A stretch of DNA of 12,305 bases from an uncultured Bacilli bacterium (GTDB lineage: Bacteria; Bacillota_I; Bacilli_A; RF39; UBA660). Each line of letters opens with the position of its first letter. Position 1 is the first letter of the stretch. The notes under the pieces were generated by a model that was not told the DNA's origin, made no database searches, and saw nothing but the letters and a program-made list of their open reading frames with translations. Both the position numbers and the translations under genes were made by a program. Shown here piece after piece: positions 5,585 through 12,305 of this stretch. The stretch is from the NCBI GenBank assembly GCA_934090775.1, contig CAKOKF010000027.1:1-12305 (forward strand), given 5' to 3'.

Positions 5585-6817
5585 AACGATATTAATTGCT
5601 TCACGCATTTTCATATCATATTTAACCATATCAAGACCACCAAATTCTTTTAGTAAATCTTCTTTAGTCATACCATAATTCTTAGCCATTTCTTCGGCTT
5701 TAGCTTCAGCATCTTTGTCGCTAATTTCGATTTTTTCTTCTTTAGCAACTTCTTCTAATAAGAATCTTTCTTTTACTCTTGTAGTAGCTGTTTCTTCATA
5801 TTGTTTATGTAAATCTTCATGGGTCATACCAGTAAATTGCATGTATTGTTCAAGAGTTAGACCATTCATCTTTAATTGTTGTGACACTTGATCGATAATT
5901 CTATGAATTTCTTCGTCAATGATTTCCGGATTAATTTCAACAGTCATCTTTGATACAGCAAGTTTTAAGCAGTCATCAATATATTTGTCTTCAATTTCAG
6001 CTTCTTTACGAGTCTTAATTTGTTCTTTAACTTTTGCCTTTAGTTCATCGGCAGTCTTAACATCTTCATAACCTAAATCTTTAAAGAAATCTTCATTTAA
6101 TTCAGGTAAAACTCTTTCTTTAATAATATTTACTTTTACTTTGAATACTACATCTTTGCCTTTAAGTTCTTCAGTATAGTTTTCTGGAAATTTTAAATTT
6201 AAATCCTTTTCTTCACCAACAGCCATGCCAATTAAGCCTTCTTCAAAGCCTGGGATAAATGTGTTTGAACCAATTTCTAATGGATAATTTTCACCCTTAC
6301 CGCCTTCGAATGGTTTACCATCTAAGAAACCTTCAAAGTCAATGATTACAGTATTGCCATTTTCAACTTTGCCGCTTTCTTTAACTTTAATTTCAGCATA
6401 TTTAGTTTGAAGTTTAGTAATTTCTTCATCTACTTCTTTAGCTGTTACTTTAGCAGTTTCTTTCTTAATTCCTAAGTTTTTATATTCTCCTAATTTAACA
6501 TCAGGTTTAGAAATAAATGTATATTCAATGCTAATTCCATCTTTATTGATATCTTTAATATCAACAGTTGGTTGAACAACTGGCGTTTCTTTAACTTCTT
6601 CTAAAGTCTTTTTATATTCAGTTGTAAGTAAAATGTCGATAGCATCGTTATATAATGGTTCTACGCCATTTTTACTAACGAACATCTCATAAGGAACCAT
6701 ACCTTTTCTAAAACCATCAATTGTTACATCTTTTTTAATCTTGTCATAAGCATCTTTAATAGCCTTAGTCCAAATTTCACCTTTATATTCTTTTACAACT
6801 TTTTTTACATTATTCAT
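5573..6817 (-). CDS. tig: Trigger factor, ribosome-associated chaperone and peptidyl-prolyl isomerase
   Basis: Trigger factor docks at the ribosomal exit tunnel and shields nascent chains. The ribosome-binding signature GFRKGMVP is at 35-42. The FKBP-type isomerase domain spans about 150-235 (GNTVIIDFEGFLDGKPFEGG, NTFIPGFEEGLIGM, GEEKDLNLKFPENY). The helical arms and C-terminal cradle occupy about 240-414, beginning LNEDFFKDLGYEDVKT. The total is 414 residues, slightly below the usual 430. The shortfall is at the N-terminus: the signature comes about 8 residues earlier than in E. coli, so the first beta-strand seems to be missing. The ATG is supported by AGGAAG 6-7 nt upstream. It lies 60 nt behind greA and ends in its own terminator. 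Confidence 0.96.
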   Translation of the reverse strand: MNNVKKVVKEYKGEIWTKAIKDAYDKIKKDVTIDGFRKGMVPYEMFVSKNGVEPLYNDAIDILLTTEYKKTLEEVKETPVVQPTVDIKDINKDGISIEYTFISKPDVKLGEYKNLGIKKETAKVTAKEVDEEITKLQTKYAEIKVKESGKVENGNTVIIDFEGFLDGKPFEGGKGENYPLEIGSNTFIPGFEEGLIGMAVGEEKDLNLKFPENYTEELKGKDVVFKVKVNIIKERVLPELNEDFFKDLGYEDVKTADELKAKVKEQIKTRKEAEIEDKYIDDCLKLAVSKMTVEINPEIIDEEIHRIIDQVSQQLKMNGLTLEQYMQFTGMTHEDLHKQYEETATTRVKERFLLEEVAKEEKIEISDKDAEAKAEEMAKNYGMTKEDLLKEFGGLDMVKYDMKMREAINIVKGE

Positions 6818-6843
6818 AAAATTCTTCCTTTTCTAACCTCTAT

Positions 6844-6849
6844 ATTATA
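6844..6849 (-). promoter_or_regulatory. Candidate -10 box of a tig promoter
   Basis: A perfect TATAAT (6849-6844, minus strand) lies in the 60-nt gap between greA and tig, about 26 nt before the tig ATG. No convincing -35 hexamer is present at 16-18 nt (best CGCTTT or TCGCTT), so it may be weak or fortuitous. There is no terminator after greA, and read-through is equally possible. Confidence 0.4.
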
Positions 6850-6877
6850 ACTTAAAACTAGCAATAAAGCGAGCAAA

Positions 6878-7348
6878 TTAAGCAATTTTTACAATTTTAA
6901 CGTCGTATGAACCAGTTGGAGTTACAACATTAACTATTTCACCAGCACGATGGCCTAAAATAGCTTTACCAATAGGTGACTCATTAGAGATTTTATTAGC
7001 AAATGGGTCAGCTTCCATGGAACCAACGATTGAGTATTCTTCTTCCTCATCATCGTCTATATAATTTAAAGTGACATTAGAGCCAACGCTAACAGTTTCT
7101 TTAGATGCACCGTCCATTACTTGACAATGTTCTAGTTTAAATTCTAATTCTTTGATTCTTGCCTCTACTTGAGCTTGTTCATTACGAGCCGCATCATATT
7201 CAGCATTTTCTGATAAGTCGCCTAAACTTCTTGCTTCTTGTAGTGCAGCAATTACCTCAGGTCTTTTCTTTAATTTTAAGTCGTTCAATTCAGTTTCTAA
7301 CGCCAAATAACCTTGTGGTGTTAATAGAATTGTTTGTTCTTTTGTCAT
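6878..7348 (-). CDS. greA: Transcription elongation factor GreA
   Basis: GreA enters the secondary channel of RNA polymerase and stimulates cleavage of backtracked RNA. The N-terminal coiled coil (about 13-75) carries the acidic tip in GDLSENAEYDAARNEQ, with D44 and E47 equivalent to the Mg-coordinating D41/E44 of E. coli. The C-terminal FKBP-like domain ends with ESPIGKAILGHRAGEIV and TPTGSYDVKIVKI. At 156 residues it is the normal length. GAGGAGAG precedes the ATG by 7 nt. Its position behind the two U32 genes is the conserved Bacillota arrangement, but here a promoter in the end of the upstream gene allows independent transcription. Confidence 0.97.
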   Translation of the reverse strand: MTKEQTILLTPQGYLALETELNDLKLKKRPEVIAALQEARSLGDLSENAEYDAARNEQAQVEARIKELEFKLEHCQVMDGASKETVSVGSNVTLNYIDDDEEEEYSIVGSMEADPFANKISNESPIGKAILGHRAGEIVNVVTPTGSYDVKIVKIA

Positions 7349-7381
7349 TTTTATTCTCTCCTCTAAAAAATTATCTATCTA

Positions 7382-7410
7382 AGAATACTACAAATTATAT
7401 TAAAAGTCAA
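7382..7410 (-). promoter_or_regulatory. Promoter of greA, starting within the end of trhP2
   Basis: On the minus strand -35 TTGACT (7410-7405) lies in the last codons of the U32 gene. It is followed by a 17-nt spacer and -10 TATTCT (7387-7382). Transcription would start near 7375, about 27 nt ahead of the greA ATG. Confidence 0.65.
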
Positions 7411-8581
7411 ACACTTTTATTCGTAGCATATCCATCTTACTTAGTGGTATTTCACACTTAAATTTTATGAGCTGTTTTGGGTGACGGGCCACTTCTAACT
7501 CGTTACCTTCAGTATCATAAATTTGGGGAATAGTTAAAGTTTGCGTATCAATATTAGGGCCAAAAACTTCAACTATATCACCGGGTTTAAAGTAGTTTCG
7601 TTGTTCTACGGTTACTTCTTTTTTATCCTTATCATATTCTATTACAATTCCTAAGAAATCTTGATTACTAATTTCATTACGATCTAAAAAGTATTGCTCA
7701 TTGACACCTGGTACTTTATCAAAAAATTGCGGTACGGAGTCACGGTTAGCACATCTATTTAGGACATTTAAAGCATAAGTTGCATACTTTTCTATTAAAG
7801 TATTACTTTTTATTTTATCAATAAGACTGCGATAAGTAGAAATAACGGTAGCAATATAGTAAATACTACGCATACGCCCTTCTACTTTGAAGGAATTAAC
7901 ACCAACTTCAATCATCTCTTTAATAAATGGCACCATATTTAAATCTTTAGGCATCATCGTAAAATCGGGCTCGTTATCATCGGCCTTAAATACATAACGG
8001 CATACTTGACTGCAACCACCGCGGTTAGAATCACGATTAGTAGCATAATTACTCATGACGCAACGACCACTAACAGAAGTACACATAGCCCCATGAATAA
8101 AGCATTCTAAGTCCAAATGGGTTTCATCTTTTATTCTTTTAATATCTTCTTTAGATGTTTCGCGGGCTAAAACTACTCTTTTGGCTCCCAAGTTTTTATA
8201 AAATATGGCGGCTTCATAGTTACTAGTTGAAGCTTGGGTCGAAACGTGTAATTCTGTCTTCAAACCTAACTTTTGATGAAGGGACATAATGTAGATATCA
8301 CTGACAATTATCCCATCAACGCCGATTTTATCTAGATTTAAAAGGTATTCTTCTAATCCTAAAGTATCAGCATTATGCGGAACAATGTTAACCGTTACAT
8401 AAACTCTCTTATTAAGACTATGGGCAAAATCGACCCCACTCTTTAAATCATCAAGGCTAAAATTTTTAGCATTGGCTCTTAAGGAATAGTCAGTCCCTCC
8501 CACGTATACCGCATCAGCACCATATAAAAGTGCTACTTTTAATCTTTCTAAATCCCCTGCGGGCGCTAATAACTCAATCAT
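7400..8581 (-). CDS. trhP2: U32 family protein, TrhP2 (YrrO)-like, prephenate-dependent tRNA wobble-uridine hydroxylation
   Basis: Long annotated as 'peptidase U32'. In B. subtilis the YrrN/YrrO pair is required for 5-hydroxyuridine at position 34 of tRNAs. The N-terminus MIELLAPAGDLERLKVAL and GADAVYVGG are typical, as is the family signature ECFIHGAMCTSVSGRC (159-174). Cysteines 167, 174, 190 (GGC) and 194 (QVCR) fit the expected iron-sulphur cluster ligands. ANRDSVPQFF and the C-terminal small beta domain (from about 308) complete a 393-residue protein of normal length. The ATG overlaps the stop of the upstream U32 gene (ATGA at 8581-8578) behind a good AGGAGAT site. The substrate assignment rests on family and gene order, and has not been shown here. 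Confidence 0.88.
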   Translation of the reverse strand: MIELLAPAGDLERLKVALLYGADAVYVGGTDYSLRANAKNFSLDDLKSGVDFAHSLNKRVYVTVNIVPHNADTLGLEEYLLNLDKIGVDGIIVSDIYIMSLHQKLGLKTELHVSTQASTSNYEAAIFYKNLGAKRVVLARETSKEDIKRIKDETHLDLECFIHGAMCTSVSGRCVMSNYATNRDSNRGGCSQVCRYVFKADDNEPDFTMMPKDLNMVPFIKEMIEVGVNSFKVEGRMRSIYYIATVISTYRSLIDKIKSNTLIEKYATYALNVLNRCANRDSVPQFFDKVPGVNEQYFLDRNEISNQDFLGIVIEYDKDKKEVTVEQRNYFKPGDIVEVFGPNIDTQTLTIPQIYDTEGNELEVARHPKQLIKFKCEIPLSKMDMLRIKVFDF

Positions 8582-9384
8582 TTGATATCTCCTATCTTAA
8601 AGACAGTCTTTTTGGTTAAAAAGCCATTATCGGTATTGACTATGTCTTCTCCGTGAAAAAATTTTATGATAGTATCTACACTTAAGAAAGTTGTATTAAC
8701 ATAAAAATAATAAACATTGTTTAAATCAAGACAGTCTAAAACAGCACATTTATTAGAAAAACCAACGGTACTACCCTCTTCTTCAAAAAGAGTAAATTTA
8801 ACACTTCCCATTTTATCGGTTATATGTAAAGGATTAGTATGAGGTAAATGATAATAATCTTCATAGTTAGAAACTAGTTTGCGTTTAGAATACATTACTT
8901 GATTATAGCCCAAGAGATGATAAACTACTGGCTTCGTAACATTGGCATCGATTTCTTGTAATTCTTCTTTAGTTAATTCATTGGAAACAAAAACACTATC
9001 AACATAGTTTAACCAAACATTTATGGACTTATAATTACAATTAAAATGATTTATAAATAAAATTACTTCTTTATTTAAAGCTTTTATGGTCTTAATAAGA
9101 CCAATATCTTCAATGACGAAACCTTTAATATTTAATTTAGGTAAAATACTCTTTAATTCGTCAATTTCTTTATTATTTAGGACTTTGTTAATTAGACAAT
9201 AAATATTATTTTTACTGGCAACAGCATTTATTCCTTCTATTTGAAAGCTAGCTGGATAACCAACAGTATACCCTTTTAACGGCAAAAGAAAGGTAGAAAT
9301 ACCTTCCGCTTTATATTTATCTATTTCTTCTAAATTATTAATACTTATTAAGATTTTATTCTTCGTCTTTGCGTTTACTAACAC
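8578..9384 (-). CDS. trhP1: Divergent U32 family protein, TrhP1 (YrrN)-like
   Basis: This is the smaller partner of the U32 pair (268 residues, shorter than most YrrN). The fold is recognisable from the N-terminal strand/helix alternation and from GYNQVMYSKRKLVSNY (159-174), which occupies the place of the cysteine signature of catalytic U32 proteins. None of the four cluster cysteines is present, so it probably acts as a subunit with the TrhP2-like protein in tRNA uridine hydroxylation. The start is taken as GTG (9382-9384) with GGAG 9 nt upstream; this overlaps the methyltransferase gene by 29 nt, and no ATG is available in this region. It overlaps trhP2 by 4 nt. An alternative is a structural role only. 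The function is inferred from gene order and family. Confidence 0.8.
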   Translation of the reverse strand: MLVNAKTKNKILISINNLEEIDKYKAEGISTFLLPLKGYTVGYPASFQIEGINAVASKNNIYCLINKVLNNKEIDELKSILPKLNIKGFVIEDIGLIKTIKALNKEVILFINHFNCNYKSINVWLNYVDSVFVSNELTKEELQEIDANVTKPVVYHLLGYNQVMYSKRKLVSNYEDYYHLPHTNPLHITDKMGSVKFTLFEEEGSTVGFSNKCAVLDCLDLNNVYYFYVNTTFLSVDTIIKFFHGEDIVNTDNGFLTKKTVFKIGDIK

Positions 9385-9949
9385 TTATACCATCTCCAAT
9401 ATTTAGAAATTTTGTGGTAAATTCTTCGTTATTTTTTAAGAATTCAATATAGGATTCAATTTTACCAACTAATTGTCTTAAATTTTTACTTTCGATAGTA
9501 TCACTTTTGCCAACATAACCATGAAAATTAATATTATCGGTTATGATAACGCCACCCTTATTCAAAAAATACTTATATTTTTCAAAGAATTTAGTATATT
9601 GACCTTTAGCAGCATCAATAAAAATCAAATCATATGATACCCCAGTCAAATTAACATCAAGGGCATCTTGATAAACAACGTTGATTTTTTTATCTAAACC
9701 ACATTTTTTAATATTTTTTAAGCATTCCATATAACGAGTTTCATCACGTTCTATAGTTGTAACGGTAGTTGGTTGGTTACTTGAAGCCATCAAGATAGCA
9801 GAATAACCAATAGCGCTACCAATTTCTAAAATGTTTTTGACATTGTGTTCTTTAATATACTTCATAATATAGCAAATTGATTCTTTTTCAATTATGGGTA
9901 CATTATTTTCTTTGGCATATTTTTCAATTTCTAAAATTTGTTCTTTCAT
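9356..9949 (-). CDS. trmR: SAM-dependent O-methyltransferase, TrmR (YrrM)-like
   Basis: The protein is a class I methyltransferase of the catechol-O-methyltransferase-like family. Motif I is EIGSAIGYS (42-50), an acidic ribose-binding residue follows in TIERDE (65-70), and FIDAAKGQY (110-118) with TDNINFHG (137-144) gives the divalent-metal site typical of family 3 O-methyltransferases. The length (197) is close to B. subtilis YrrM, which methylates 5-hydroxyuridine at the tRNA wobble position to 5-methoxyuridine. Location directly ahead of both U32 genes supports that role. The ATG is preceded by AAAGGTGATG; the gap to mltG is 12 nt. Other small-molecule O-methyltransferases look similar, so the tRNA substrate depends on context. 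Confidence 0.88.
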   Translation of the reverse strand: MKEQILEIEKYAKENNVPIIEKESICYIMKYIKEHNVKNILEIGSAIGYSAILMASSNQPTTVTTIERDETRYMECLKNIKKCGLDKKINVVYQDALDVNLTGVSYDLIFIDAAKGQYTKFFEKYKYFLNKGGVIITDNINFHGYVGKSDTIESKNLRQLVGKIESYIEFLKNNEEFTTKFLNIGDGISVSKRKDEE

Positions 9950-9961
9950 AATTCATCACCT

Positions 9962-11035
9962 TTAATCGTAGACATACCATAAACCTTGATTTTTTAAGTC
10001 GTTAATAATGGCATTAAATTCACTTTGATTTTTAGCATAATATGTCTTTTTATTTTTATCTGCAACAAAATAGTAATAGTCGGTACTAGCAGGGTTAATG
10101 GTTGCGATGATACTTTCTAAACCGCTACTACAAATTGGACCGACTGGTAAGCCGCTCACACAAGTTGATCTGGTATTGTAAGGATTACAAGTATCTAAAT
10201 CTTTTTGCGTTAACTCAACTGAGAAGTCTTTTTTCACAGCGTAATAAGTCGTTACATCACTTCCTAGTGTCCAACCATCTTTTAAGCGGTTATAGAAGAC
10301 ACTAGCAACGCCACTTCTTGATTCATCGTTTACGCCTTCTAATTCCACAATTGAAGCTAAAGTTAAAATTTGATGAGTAGTATAACCACTATTTTCAATA
10401 TCTTTTTTATAGGGCGCTAATTTATTGGCTAAACCATTTATTAAGGTTAAGACAATCTCTTTTAAACTGGCCTCTTTACGGAAGTTATAAGTATCAGGAA
10501 AGAAATAACCTTCTAAAGGATAATAAATATCTTTATTTAAAATTTCTTCATCAATAAACCAATAATTTGTAATAAGCTCGTTTAAAAAATCTTTATCCGT
10601 TAACAAAGTATTTATCTCATCGTTACTAATGCCAAAATTTTTAGCTATCGTATCGACATAGTAAGGGAGTCTTTTGCCTTCAACGAAGGTTACAGTTACT
10701 TCGTCGTCAATGACTTTACCATCTTGAAAAGAATTTAAGATCTCGCCAGTAGACATAGTTTTATTAAGTTCGTAAATACCAGCTTGAATATTAGTTATTT
10801 TATTTAACTTCATATATATTTTAGCTATAGTTACATTTTTAATCAAACCTTGTTCTTTTAAAGATGCTAAAACTTCATTAGAGGTTGTTTTATAAGGTAT
10901 TTCAAAAGTAATATTACTACTGTCTTTACTTACCGGACCAAGCATAACATTATAAGTGATAATTATGCTTAATAAAGCTACAACCAGTAAGCACGCGATA
11001 GCACTAATTATTTTGATTATTTTTTGTTTAGGCAT
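9962..11035 (-). CDS. mltG: Endolytic murein transglycosylase MltG (YrrL/YceG)
   Basis: MltG cuts nascent glycan strands at the membrane and is thought to set chain length during peptidoglycan synthesis. A single N-terminal TM (about 7-30) is followed by a LysM-like region (45-120) and the catalytic YceG domain. YYPLEGYFFPDTY (171-183) and LASIVELEG (226-234) identify the catalytic site, with E231 equivalent to E218 of E. coli MltG. GSDVTTYYA replaces the common SDPTxxYA. The C-terminal GLPVGPI and NPASTDYYYFVA are typical. Three extracytoplasmic cysteines (C282, C292, C302) surround the GLPVGPI loop, which is unusual for low-GC Bacillota. At 357 residues it is of normal length. The ATG overlaps the DUF1292 gene by 8 nt, with GGAAGAAG as ribosome site. 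It implies the cell makes peptidoglycan. Confidence 0.95.
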   Translation of the reverse strand: MPKQKIIKIISAIACLLVVALLSIIITYNVMLGPVSKDSSNITFEIPYKTTSNEVLASLKEQGLIKNVTIAKIYMKLNKITNIQAGIYELNKTMSTGEILNSFQDGKVIDDEVTVTFVEGKRLPYYVDTIAKNFGISNDEINTLLTDKDFLNELITNYWFIDEEILNKDIYYPLEGYFFPDTYNFRKEASLKEIVLTLINGLANKLAPYKKDIENSGYTTHQILTLASIVELEGVNDESRSGVASVFYNRLKDGWTLGSDVTTYYAVKKDFSVELTQKDLDTCNPYNTRSTCVSGLPVGPICSSGLESIIATINPASTDYYYFVADKNKKTYYAKNQSEFNAIINDLKNQGLWYVYD

Positions 11036-11306
11036 TTTTTTCTTCTTCCATTTTCTTTTGAATAGATTCTAAAATATTAAAGATAAGATTCCATTCTTTT
11101 TCAGTTTCAATAGGATAAAGATTCATATCTTTACCAGTAGCGTCATAGATAGAAGCGTAAACCTTTTCTTTACCATCTTCATCCTTTTCATGATTAGTAT
11201 ATACTATATAACTTTTTTTGGTTTCTTCACTATCAAAGGTAAAAAGTGGATCAAATAAACATTCTTCCCCTTTATCATTTATTAATTTGATTTTATTATT
11301 TTTCAT
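11028..11306 (-). CDS. yrzB: DUF1292 family protein (YrzB-like)
   Basis: A 92-residue acidic protein with the DUF1292 pattern: an N-terminal strand pair ending in FTFDSEETKKSYIVYTN, DEDGKEKVYASIYDATG, and LYPIETEKEWNLIFNILESI helix near the end. No biochemical role is established for the family. The gene sits between ruvX and mltG exactly as yrzB does in B. subtilis, overlapping ruvX by 11 nt and mltG by 8 nt, so translation is probably coupled. GAAGGAAT lies ahead of the ATG. Two smaller proteins in this window (3975-4229 and 1017-1226) look like relatives. Confidence 0.88.
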   Translation of the reverse strand: MKNNKIKLINDKGEECLFDPLFTFDSEETKKSYIVYTNHEKDEDGKEKVYASIYDATGKDMNLYPIETEKEWNLIFNILESIQKKMEEEKNA

Positions 11307-11721
11307 TATTATTCCTTCTCTTTAAATAAGTATCAAGTATAATCATCGCTGCTGTTACATCAATTATATTTTTTCTTTTTTTTCGTGACATATCATTGGC
11401 TAATAATATGTTTGTTGCTTCCACTGTACTTAATCTTTCATCAACGAAAGTTATGGGAACTTTAACATATTTTTCTAAGATTGTTTTAAAATCTTCACTT
11501 CTTTTAGTGGCAAAGCCGCAGGTATTATTCATGTTTTTAGGAAGGCCTAAAGCAATTTCGGTAACATTTTCTCTTTCGACAATACTAGCAACTTCTTTAG
11601 CTAAATTATCGTATTCTTCATTATTATATTTTAATAATTTATAAGGATTGGCAATAATGCCGGTCTTAGAAATAGCTACACCTAAAGTTTTGGTTCCTAA
11701 GTCTAACCCTAATGCTGTCAT
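11296..11721 (-). CDS. ruvX: Putative pre-16S rRNA nuclease, RuvX/YqgF family
   Basis: The YqgF family has an RNase H-like fold and is implicated in 16S rRNA 5'-end maturation; older annotations call it a Holliday junction resolvase. MTALGLDLGTKTLGVAIS contains the first catalytic Asp (D7). IALGLPKNM (57-65), VDERLST (93-99) and IIDVTAAMIILDTYL (119-133), with D121, provide the remaining landmarks. The length is 141 residues, as expected. The ATG at 11719-11721 is used because GAGGTGA precedes it; the in-frame GTG six bases upstream lies within that ribosome site. It leads the operon ruvX-yrzB-mltG-trmR-trhP1-trhP2. About 96 nt separate it from the preceding small gene, with only weak promoter-like sequences. 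Confidence 0.93.
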   Translation of the reverse strand: MTALGLDLGTKTLGVAISKTGIIANPYKLLKYNNEEYDNLAKEVASIVERENVTEIALGLPKNMNNTCGFATKRSEDFKTILEKYVKVPITFVDERLSTVEATNILLANDMSRKKRKNIIDVTAAMIILDTYLKRRNNNEK

Positions 11722-11817
11722 ATTCACCTCAAACTAAATATTTTTTTACATTAACCCTTTTTAACAAGTCGATGTTTTATTTTCTATTTTTTTAATTAAC
11801 AATATAGTTTATATGGA

Positions 11818-12099
11818 CTATTTTTCTTGAGCATTATTTTTCTTATAATCATATATTTTCTTTTTGAAATTTTTAATACTATAAGATTTATACAAAAAAT
11901 AAGAGCCAAATACAAATAAAGAAATAGTTATTATATACATATACCAATCTTCTTTTTTGTAAATATTAAAAAGAAGATAAATAAGACCAAGTGCTATACA
12001 AAGGATGCCTTCAATTCTTATTTTTTTAGATTGGTGTTTAATAAATTTGCCTTCTTCGGTTGTGAAATAATCACTATTTGTTTTTTCTTCTTTTTTCAT
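11818..12099 (-). CDS. Small membrane protein with two TM segments (93 aa), unknown function
   Basis: I do not recognise a family. A hydrophilic N-terminus (MKKEEKTNSDYFTTEEGKF) is followed by two hydrophobic segments (about 30-47 and 52-70) separated by a four-residue KKED turn, and then a lysine/asparagine-rich tail. Charge distribution predicts both ends in the cytoplasm. The ATG at 12097-12099 is preceded by GGTGG; the open frame upstream is non-coding because it contains the promoter at 12115-12142. B. subtilis has yrzL in the position before ruvX, but this protein has no resemblance to it. No convincing terminator follows, so transcription may continue into ruvX. Confidence 0.75.
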   Translation of the reverse strand: MKKEEKTNSDYFTTEEGKFIKHQSKKIRIEGILCIALGLIYLLFNIYKKEDWYMYIITISLFVFGSYFLYKSYSIKNFKKKIYDYKKNNAQEK

Positions 12100-12114
12100 A
12101 AAACCACCGACCAC

Positions 12115-12142
12115 ATTATACCATACGATTTTATTATTGCAA
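12115..12142 (-). promoter_or_regulatory. Promoter of the small membrane protein gene
   Basis: Minus strand: -35 TTGCAA (12142-12137), 16-nt spacer, perfect -10 TATAAT (12120-12115) preceded by TGG as extended -10. The start would be near 12108, leaving a very short leader that just includes the GGTGG ribosome site. If transcription reads on past the small gene, it would also serve the ruvX operon. Confidence 0.75.
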
Positions 12143-12194
12143 AGTAAGACCACTCTAAAAGGTGTATTTTTAATAATGATAGCGAGATTCTTAC

Positions 12195-12222
12195 AAAACA
12201 AAAAGCCCGTATGTAGGGCTTT
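12195..12222 (-). terminator. Intrinsic terminator after tRNA-Glu
   Basis: AAAGCCC (12222-12216) pairs with GGGCTTT (12208-12202) around loop TACATAC, followed by TTGTTTT. The 7-bp stem is the most GC-rich hairpin of the window and lies 12 nt beyond the tRNA CCA end. Confidence 0.88.
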
Positions 12223-12234
12223 AATTAACAAAAT

Positions 12235-12305
12235 TGGTGACCTGTACGGGATTTGAACCCATGTATGTATGCGTGAAAGGCATATGTGTTAACCGCTTCA
12301 CCAAC
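12235..12305 (-). tRNA. tRNA-Glu (anticodon UUC), 5' end cut by window edge
   Basis: The minus strand gives the end of the acceptor stem, a D arm (GGTGAAGCGGTTAACAC), an anticodon stem TATGC/GCATA with loop CTTTCAC and anticodon TTC, then a T arm ATGGG-TTCAAAT-CCCGT. The 3' acceptor strand ACAGGTC, discriminator A and an encoded CCA (12237-12235) follow. Only the first five bases of the molecule are missing, by window truncation. It reads GAA/GAG codons and is likely part of a tRNA or rRNA-tRNA cluster beyond the edge. Confidence 0.95.

Noticed and set aside
7159..7461. Plus-strand open frame of 100 codons across the greA start and the end of trhP2
   Set aside because: It is antisense to two confidently identified genes and shows no family features or ribosome site.
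11396..11644. Plus-strand open frame of 82 codons
   Set aside because: It is antisense to ruvX and explained by complementary codon bias.
11722..11817. Possible promoter ahead of ruvX (TTGTTA, 17 nt, TAAAAC)
   Set aside because: Both boxes are poor in a very A-rich stretch, and transcription from the upstream small gene can serve ruvX; not strong enough to annotate.
11804..11820. Short inverted repeat after the 93-aa gene (ATATA/TATAT)
   Set aside because: The stem contains only A-T pairs and is not followed by a T tract on the transcribed strand, so it does not qualify as a terminator.
1..12305. Search for CRISPR arrays, insertion sequences, integrases, phage genes and riboswitches
   Set aside because: No spaced repeat arrays, transposase or integrase motifs, terminal inverted repeats or recognisable aptamer cores were seen.

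Overview
The window is about 70% A+T, and every recognisable gene lies on the minus strand, so transcription runs from high to low coordinates. TGA is used as a stop (for example at 1223-1225 and 8578-8580) and tryptophan is TGG, so this is the standard bacterial code and not the Mycoplasma/Spiroplasma code. Strong Shine-Dalgarno sites, SigA-type promoters, a peptidoglycan-processing MltG and the gene order ruvX - DUF1292 - mltG - O-methyltransferase - two U32 proteins - greA point to a low-GC Bacillota, probably an uncultured gut lineage near the Bacilli/RF39/Erysipelotrichia group. That order is the Bacillus subtilis yrrK-yrzB-yrrL-yrrM-yrrN-yrrO-(udk)-greA order. The species assignment is inference.

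Housekeeping half (about 4.83-12.3 kb). From the right edge: a tRNA-Glu(UUC) cut by the window end, its terminator, a small two-TM membrane protein with its own promoter, and then a tightly packed operon. The operon holds ruvX, a DUF1292 protein, mltG, a TrmR-like methyltransferase and two U32 proteins (TrhP1/TrhP2-like). The last three genes form the cassette expected to make 5-hydroxyuridine and then 5-methoxyuridine at the tRNA wobble position. greA follows with a promoter that starts inside the last codons of trhP2, then tig (trigger factor) with a hairpin terminator built around its stop codon. A strong promoter then drives rpsP-khpA, which ends in another terminator.

Accessory half (1-4.75 kb). 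A promoter with operator-like repeats drives a two-gene unit: a small membrane-anchored orphan and a DUF1292-like protein, closed by a terminator. A second promoter drives a four-gene unit: a secreted surface protein with a MucBP domain and a degenerate C-terminal sorting signal, a class-B-sortase-like protein that keeps His and Cys but lacks the catalytic Arg, a single-pass membrane protein with an internal twin-arginine/FLK motif, and another small DUF1292-like protein, closed by a terminator. The left edge holds the 5' part of a multi-pass membrane protein with a Cthe_2159-type carbohydrate-binding beta-helix.

The most interesting candidate for an undescribed system is the 1.0-3.9 kb surface unit, in which an atypical sortase is translationally coupled to its probable substrate. 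The longest stretches without a gene are about 140-190 nt. They hold promoters, terminators and one nested inverted repeat.
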